From an uncultured Muribaculaceae bacterium (GTDB lineage: Bacteria; Bacteroidota; Bacteroidia; Bacteroidales; Muribaculaceae): a DNA stretch of 64,000 bases. The notes beneath the pieces were generated by a model. That model searched no databases, was not told where the DNA came from, and was given only the letters and a program-made list of their open reading frames with translations. Each line of letters starts with the position of its first letter. Positions within the stretch are counted from its first letter, which is position 1. The position numbers were made by a program, and so were the translations under genes. Location of the stretch: assembly GCA_910588035.1 (NCBI GenBank), contig CAJUPY010000002.1, forward strand, positions 123,798 through 187,797, in the 5' to 3' direction. Positions 59,804-64,000 of the stretch are shown piece by piece.

Positions 59804-60151
59804 ATGGAATCAACCCGTCAAGCAAAAATAGCACGTCTACTACAGAAAGAATTAAGTGAAATTTTCCGTCAACAGACAGCGAAAACCCACGGTGTTATAA
59901 TTTCTGTCAGTGCCGTCCGCGTGTCGCCAGACCTCAGCATCGCCCGCGCCTATCTGTCAGTCTTCCCCTCAGAAAAAGCCGACGAAATGCTTGAAAGCAT
60001 CAACCGCAGCTCGAAGACAATTCGTTATGAACTCGCGCAGAAGGTACGCTACCAGTTGCGTAAAACTCCGGAACTAACGTTCCACCTCGATGATTCTCTC
60101 GATTACATTGAGAAAATCGACGCGTTGCTGAAACAAGACGAGGCTAAATAA
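59804..60151 (+). CDS. rbfA: Ribosome-binding factor A
   Basis: A 115-residue KH-type protein that binds the 5' helix of 16S rRNA in late 30S maturation. Lines that support it are STRQAKIARLLQKELSEIF at the N-terminus, VSAVRVSPDLSIARAYLSVF in the middle and VRYQLRKTPELTFHLDDSLDY at the end, the RbfA pattern. Length is normal. It is followed 40 nt later by an ABC permease, the usual order in Bacteroidales. Confidence 0.95.
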   Translation: MESTRQAKIARLLQKELSEIFRQQTAKTHGVIISVSAVRVSPDLSIARAYLSVFPSEKADEMLESINRSSKTIRYELAQKVRYQLRKTPELTFHLDDSLDYIEKIDALLKQDEAK

Positions 60152-60191
60152 TCTGCCTCGCTTTCACCGCTCATTATCACAGACAGCAACA

Positions 60192-61394
60192 ATGAGACTC
60201 GCTCTCTCAATTGCCCTGCGCTACCTTTTCTCGCGCAAGAGACACAATGCCGTAAACGTCATCTCGCTCATTTCGGTTGCCGGAATAGCGGTGGCGGCAA
60301 TGGCTATGATCGTCGTGCTGTCTGTGTTCAACGGGTTTACCGACCTGGCCGAGCGGCAACTATCACGAATAGATCCTCCTCTTTCGGTCACACCGGCCAA
60401 TGGAAAGGTCATGACCGATGCCGACTCGGTGATAAAAGTTGTCTCACAAATCTCTCCGAGCTCACGAACCGCAGCTGTAATCAGCGAACAGGCACTTGCA
60501 ATGACCCCCGAACGTCAAATGGCCGTCAGGTTGCTAGGGGTTCCCGATGAATTCGTCTCGCTCTCACACCTCGATTCAATCACCATTGACGGAGAGTGTC
60601 TTGTCTCCGCTACGCCATTGAACCTGGCCATGTCGAGCGTAGGTGTCGCGCTCGGCCTTAACCGTCGCCCCGGAGATTTGTCGCTTATCGAACTCTATGT
60701 TCCCCGGAGGCGTGGACGAATCTCCACGGTCAACCAATCGACGGCGTTCAGGTGTGACTCGATCATTATTGCAGGTGTATATCAGGTCGAACAAGAGAGC
60801 TATGACAATGACATGCTCATTGTACCTCTGTCTGTCGCACGCGCGTTGCTTGACTACACCTCTGAAGCCACGGCGGTCTACATTTATCCAGACATGACAG
60901 GAACCGCCACACTTCAGGAGCGGCTCGGAAAGGCTCTTGGACCGTCTTATGAAGTAAAGAACCGTCTCCAGCAACAGTCGGAGTCATTCAAGATGATATC
61001 GGTTGAAAAATGGATAACATTCCTCATGTTGATATTCATTCTCGTAATCGCATCATTCAACATTGTCTCGACAATGTCGATGCTGATAATCGAGAAGGAA
61101 GGTAACATGGACATTCTGAAAGCAATGGGTGCGTCAAACCGGTTCATCAGCAACATATTCGTGATTCAAGGCTGGTTGATATCAATTCTTGGCGGCATTG
61201 TCGGCATTGCCGCAGGCTTGGTTCTTTGTCTTGCCCAGCAATGGGGCGGTCTGATCAAATTGAACGCATCAAATGCGGCTGCCCTGTCCATAGACGCCTA
61301 TCCGGTGTCAGTTTCGCCATACGACATCCTGATAGTGTCGGCCGTCATAGCCGCCGTCGGATTCGTCACAGGTCTTGCCGCTGTACGCAAATGA
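60192..61394 (+). CDS. ABC transporter permease, LolC/LolE-FtsX type
   Basis: A 400-residue membrane protein: one helix at the N-terminus (VNVISLISVAGIAVAAMAMI), a large periplasmic domain (about 45-270; MacB-type) and three helices in the C-terminal FtsX domain (about 275-400, with KWITFLMLIFILVIASFNIV and MDILKAMGAS). This is the layout of LolC/LolE, which release lipoproteins from the inner membrane, and also of MacB-like permeases. The ATPase partner is not adjacent. It lies directly after rbfA, as is common in this order of bacteria. Confidence 0.88.
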   Translation: MRLALSIALRYLFSRKRHNAVNVISLISVAGIAVAAMAMIVVLSVFNGFTDLAERQLSRIDPPLSVTPANGKVMTDADSVIKVVSQISPSSRTAAVISEQALAMTPERQMAVRLLGVPDEFVSLSHLDSITIDGECLVSATPLNLAMSSVGVALGLNRRPGDLSLIELYVPRRRGRISTVNQSTAFRCDSIIIAGVYQVEQESYDNDMLIVPLSVARALLDYTSEATAVYIYPDMTGTATLQERLGKALGPSYEVKNRLQQQSESFKMISVEKWITFLMLIFILVIASFNIVSTMSMLIIEKEGNMDILKAMGASNRFISNIFVIQGWLISILGGIVGIAAGLVLCLAQQWGGLIKLNASNAAALSIDAYPVSVSPYDILIVSAVIAAVGFVTGLAAVRK

Positions 61395-61450
61395 GTATTT
61401 TCGGACATTTTCCACTACCTTTATAGCAACTAATTATGCTTTATGTTTGT

Positions 61451-61458
61451 TAATTTTG
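61451..61458 (+). promoter_or_regulatory. -7 box of the phospholipase A gene
   Basis: TAATTTTG at 61451-61458, 24 nt before the ATG at 61483. It rules out the longer frame from 61375. Confidence 0.65.
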
Positions 61459-61482
61459 CAACGTGAATCAATCAACTTGTTT

Positions 61483-62328
61483 ATGAGACTACTGAAAGTG
61501 CTGATAATTTGCGTGCTGGCAGCTTTGGCTGGTGAATCTCTGTCGGCCCAGATTGTCGCCGTTCCTGATCGAAAGAAATACAGTGCCGACAGTCTGCGCC
61601 GAGAATTCGACAAAGGTCCCTATTTCGGGCTTTATAAAGATAATTATTTCATTTTCGGCCCCTCTATCGGCCCACGCCCGACAAAAGAAAACACAAACGT
61701 CAAATTTCAGATCTCCATTCAACAGAAACTGACCCGAAGCACGCTGCCCTGGGGAACATATCTTTATCTCTACTACACTCAGAAAGTTTTCTGGAATGTA
61801 CTCGAGGAATCTCTCCCGATGACCGACCTGAACTTCAATCCGGGAATCGGACTCGCCAAGCCACTTTTCATGCAAGACCGCTACATAGGCAAACTGAGTC
61901 TTCAGCTCGAACATGAAAGCAACGGCCGAGACTCGATTCAGTCACGTTCATGGAACAGGATAACGTTTGGCGCGAACATCATCGTCGATAATAATCTTAT
62001 GATTCACGGTAAAATCTGGATTCCGATTGTCGACGGTGAAAACAACGAGGACATACTCGACTACTGCGGCATATATCAGGTGGGAACTGAAGTGATGACA
62101 AATGACCGAAGGTGGAAATTCGGAGTAACGCTGGTCAAACGTCGTGGCTGGAAACCAAACTACAACGTCATCGGAGAAGTCAGTTTCAGATTCAGCCGAA
62201 AGGCCGACTGGAGTCTGTTCGCACAATACTATAACGGCTACGGCGAAGGATTGCTTGATTACAACAAATACCACTCACAGCTCAGAGTGGGAATCGTCAT
62301 CAGGCCCAAGCTGTTCAGCGACTACTGA
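61483..62328 (+). CDS. pldA: Outer-membrane phospholipase A
   Basis: A 281-residue beta-barrel phospholipase (PF02253). Start 61483 gives a signal peptide (MRLLKVLIICVLAALAGESL) and is placed by the -7 box. The active site is clear: His144 and Ser146 in LEHESNGRD and Asn158 in SRSWNR. The spacing is the same as His142, Ser144 and Asn156 of E. coli OmpLA. Near the end, YYNGYGEGLLDYN is the usual barrel signature. The enzyme removes misplaced phospholipids from the outer leaflet. Its last 54 nt overlap the 3' end of the convergent HAD gene. Confidence 0.93.
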   Translation: MRLLKVLIICVLAALAGESLSAQIVAVPDRKKYSADSLRREFDKGPYFGLYKDNYFIFGPSIGPRPTKENTNVKFQISIQQKLTRSTLPWGTYLYLYYTQKVFWNVLEESLPMTDLNFNPGIGLAKPLFMQDRYIGKLSLQLEHESNGRDSIQSRSWNRITFGANIIVDNNLMIHGKIWIPIVDGENNEDILDYCGIYQVGTEVMTNDRRWKFGVTLVKRRGWKPNYNVIGEVSFRFSRKADWSLFAQYYNGYGEGLLDYNKYHSQLRVGIVIRPKLFSDY

Positions 62329-63039
62329 TGTCAGTTCACTCAAACGCGAGATCCGGCTGATCTCAGGTGCGGAACAAACCTCTCGTTTTCCCCGGTCGTA
62401 AAAAATCACCTGCCAACCGGCATTCAGACCTCCGGCGATATCAGTCGAGAGATTGTCACCTACAATAACAGATTCGCGGGCTGTGGTCTCAGCCTTTACA
62501 AGAGCATGGTCATAAAGACGTCGGTCGGGTTTGTTGATGCCGATATCGTCGCTCAAGACGACACAATCGACAAGATGACTGATGTGCGACGATTCGATTT
62601 TGCGATACTGCACCTCCTTGAACCCGTTGCTGAGAATTCCGATCTTGTATCCCTTTGATTGCAGTACCTCCATAAGCTCACGCGCACCGTCAACAAGATC
62701 AGGGTAGCGTCCGAGTCTGTCAAGATAATCAAAATGCAGCTTCCGACACAGCTCTTCGACTGTATCGGAGTCACACCCCGCTTCGATCAAGGGTCTCGTG
62801 AAACGTTCGCGCATAAGAAAGTCACGAGTGATGCCTCCGATGTTATATTGTTCCCATAGCGCATGGTTATGGCGCATGTAACATTCACGCCAACAATCGA
62901 CCGACTCAAAGAATCGGTCGAGAGAATGCGACTCATAGATCTCGGCCAATGATTTGAGCGAATTGCTTTCAAAATTCCACACGGTGTCGTCAAGATCAAG
63001 CCAAAACCACCTGACACGGTTAAAATCAATCGATATCAT
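62275..63039 (-). CDS. HAD-family hydrolase, YjjG-like nucleotidase
   Basis: A 254-residue haloacid-dehalogenase-type phosphatase of the YjjG group, which removes phosphate from pyrimidine nucleotides. The catalytic motif DLDDTVW (nucleophile Asp15, acid/base Asp17), motif II in GILSNGF, motif III Lys in GINKPD and motif IV in VIVGDNLSTDIAGG are all present. The cap is helical (about 25-100). The start overlaps the stop of the transporter gene upstream by ATGA. The stop overlaps the phospholipase gene on the other strand by 54 nt. Confidence 0.92.
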   Translation of the reverse strand: MISIDFNRVRWFWLDLDDTVWNFESNSLKSLAEIYESHSLDRFFESVDCWRECYMRHNHALWEQYNIGGITRDFLMRERFTRPLIEAGCDSDTVEELCRKLHFDYLDRLGRYPDLVDGARELMEVLQSKGYKIGILSNGFKEVQYRKIESSHISHLVDCVVLSDDIGINKPDRRLYDHALVKAETTARESVIVGDNLSTDIAGGLNAGWQVIFYDRGKREVCSAPEISRISRLSELTSVVAEQLGPDDDSHSEL

Positions 63040-63695
63040 AATAAAACAGAGTCTTTTTCAGCAACAATGCCTTCAACGCGCGAAATGACTCTGACAACCC
63101 TTATGGTCACGGGCAAGATGACGATCTCATATCCGGTTTTCAACAATGCCTGCGTCACAATCAGAGAAAGCACCGTTGGCCATGGCAGAATCCCACCGAA
63201 AGCAATCGGAAAGAAGATCAGCGAATCGACACCTTCTCCCCACAGTGTCGAGACAACCGCACGCAGCGAAAAACGCCTGTCACCATCGTTCCGCTTCATG
63301 CGGCTCATCACATAGGCGTTGACCATAGAACCCGACAGGAACGCGGCAAAGCTGGCAAACATTATGCGCGGAACACAGCCATAGATCGCAACCATAGCCT
63401 CCTGGGCTGTCCACGATTGACCGCCTGGAAGAGCAATCGCGAGTTGCAACATCAATGAAACAAACAGACTCGATGCGAAGCCAAGCCAAATCATCACACG
63501 AGCCTTTCTGAAACCATAGACTTCCACGACACAGTCGTTGATTATATAGGAAATCGGAAACACTACGAACCCGGCCGTCAGTGTGAACCAGCCCGCTTCA
63601 ATGGTCTTTATTTCTATGAGATTGGCAACAATCAGACACACACAGAACAGTGTCGTCAGCAAAAGAAAAGATAAGGAAAATCTGTTGTCTGTCAT
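63036..63695 (-). CDS. Queuosine-precursor transporter (YhhQ family)
   Basis: A 219-residue membrane protein with about six helices, of the YhhQ/DUF165 family that imports preQ0/preQ1, precursors of the tRNA base queuosine. Family marks: CLIVANLIEIKTI near the N-terminus, FPISYIINDCVVEVYGFRKA and RRFSLRAVVSTLWGEGVDSL, in which the acidic and Trp residues are conserved. ATG 63695 is preferred to a GTG at 63725. The stop overlaps the HAD start by ATGA. Confidence 0.92.
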   Translation of the reverse strand: MTDNRFSLSFLLLTTLFCVCLIVANLIEIKTIEAGWFTLTAGFVVFPISYIINDCVVEVYGFRKARVMIWLGFASSLFVSLMLQLAIALPGGQSWTAQEAMVAIYGCVPRIMFASFAAFLSGSMVNAYVMSRMKRNDGDRRFSLRAVVSTLWGEGVDSLIFFPIAFGGILPWPTVLSLIVTQALLKTGYEIVILPVTIRVVRVISRVEGIVAEKDSVLL

Positions 63696-63758
63696 TTTTC
63701 TTGTTTTTAACGAGGTAGCAAGCACTCGGAATTAATAAATAAAAATATATCTATCAGA

Positions 63759-63806
63759 TAAAAAAAAGAGAGTCAAATTTTGAATAATTCAATATCTGAC
63801 TCTCTT
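63759..63806 (-). terminator. Terminator of the tRNA cluster
   Basis: On the minus strand, AAGAGAGTCA (63806-63797) pairs with TGACTCTCTT (63775-63766), followed by a T run. It lies just 3' of the tRNA-Leu and before the transporter gene. Confidence 0.85.
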
Positions 63807-63809
63807 TCT

Positions 63810-63896
63810 TGGTGTCCGAAATGAGACTCGAACTCACACGAGCTAATGCTCACTACCCCCTCAAAGTAGCGCGTCTACCAATTCCGCCATCCGGAC
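63810..63896 (-). tRNA. tRNA-Leu (anticodon GAG)
   Basis: An 87-nt class II tRNA that includes an encoded CCA (63812-63810). Acceptor GTCCGGA pairs with TTCGGAC; the D arm has GCGGAATTGGTAGACGC, the anticodon loop is TTGAGGG with anticodon GAG, a long variable arm (TGAGCATTAGCTCG) marks Leu, and the T loop is TTCGAGT. Confidence 0.95.
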
Positions 63897-63947
63897 AAAT
63901 TATCACTTTTTCGTAGAAATCTTTTCTAAGAGATTCGTAAATCGTAG

Positions 63948-64000
63948 AGCGAAAAACGGGACTCGAACCCGCGACCCCAACCTTGGCAAGGTTGTGCTCT
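63948..64000 (-). tRNA. tRNA-Gly (anticodon GCC), 5' end cut off by the window
   Basis: Minus-strand 3' part of a tRNA. It shows the anticodon loop TTGCCAA between CAACC and GGTTG (anticodon GCC), the T arm with TTCGAGT, and the 3' acceptor strand TTTTCGC followed by T. CCA is not encoded. The 5' acceptor strand lies beyond base 64000. Confidence 0.9.

Overview
The window reads as chromosomal DNA of a gut-type Bacteroidales bacterium, most plausibly Muribaculaceae. This rests on a SusD-type lipoprotein, a hybrid two-component regulator beside a glycoside hydrolase, repeated TAnnTTTG -7 boxes just upstream of genes, short-chain-dehydrogenase uronate genes, and secreted proteins with a shared C-terminal tail. 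The family-level placement is inference; no rRNA gene is present.

Layout. 1-5.4 kb: end of a polysaccharide utilisation locus (SusD tail, GH35, GH2). 5.4-11.3 kb, mostly minus strand: tRNA-Gln, Sua5/YrdC, a B3/B4 protein, der, era, fabH, rpmF and a DUF177 gene. 11.4-12.5 kb: a flippase-like membrane protein. 12.8-21.2 kb, minus strand: an M6 metalloprotease followed by a 2057-residue GLUG-repeat secreted protein. 21.6-25.9 kb: an AT-rich three-gene unit (BIG2 secreted protein, small barrel-like protein, large lipoprotein) that looks acquired, bordered by a broken ORF. 26.5-31.3 kb: a 56-residue orphan protein, then a translationally coupled chain of prolyl oligopeptidase, SmpA-like lipoprotein and two metallo-beta-lactamase-fold hydrolases. 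31.4-38.8 kb: a gene-tail remnant, a rubredoxin too short for a 60-residue ORF cut-off, a GH2 enzyme and its probable hybrid two-component regulator. 38.9-46.1 kb: S1/P1 nuclease, a branching-enzyme/glycosyltransferase/epimerase chain, a secreted nitroreductase, a Crp-family regulator, a 35-codon ORF and a SecDF-P1-head-like lipoprotein. 46.2-49.8 kb: split ThrE exporter, LysR regulator, MFS transporter. 49.9-53.2 kb, minus strand: panB, a membrane protein, and the mannonate oxidoreductase/uxuA pair. 53.4-62.3 kb: lysS, gpsA, GH31, sdaA, rbfA, an ABC permease and phospholipase A. 62.3-64 kb, minus strand: YjjG-type HAD phosphatase, queuosine-precursor transporter, tRNA-Leu(GAG) and a cut-off tRNA-Gly(GCC).

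How the genes fit together. Glycan breakdown dominates (GH35, two GH2, GH31, SusD, hybrid two-component regulator), feeding sugar and uronate use (uxuA pair) and alpha-glucan metabolism (branching enzyme). Translation and tRNA maintenance genes form the housekeeping backbone. The least explained parts are the 12.8-26.7 kb secreted and AT-rich region, the two orphan small ORFs, and the inverted-repeat cluster between the hybrid regulator and its GH2 target. I found no CRISPR array, no insertion sequence, no integrase and no obvious defence system.
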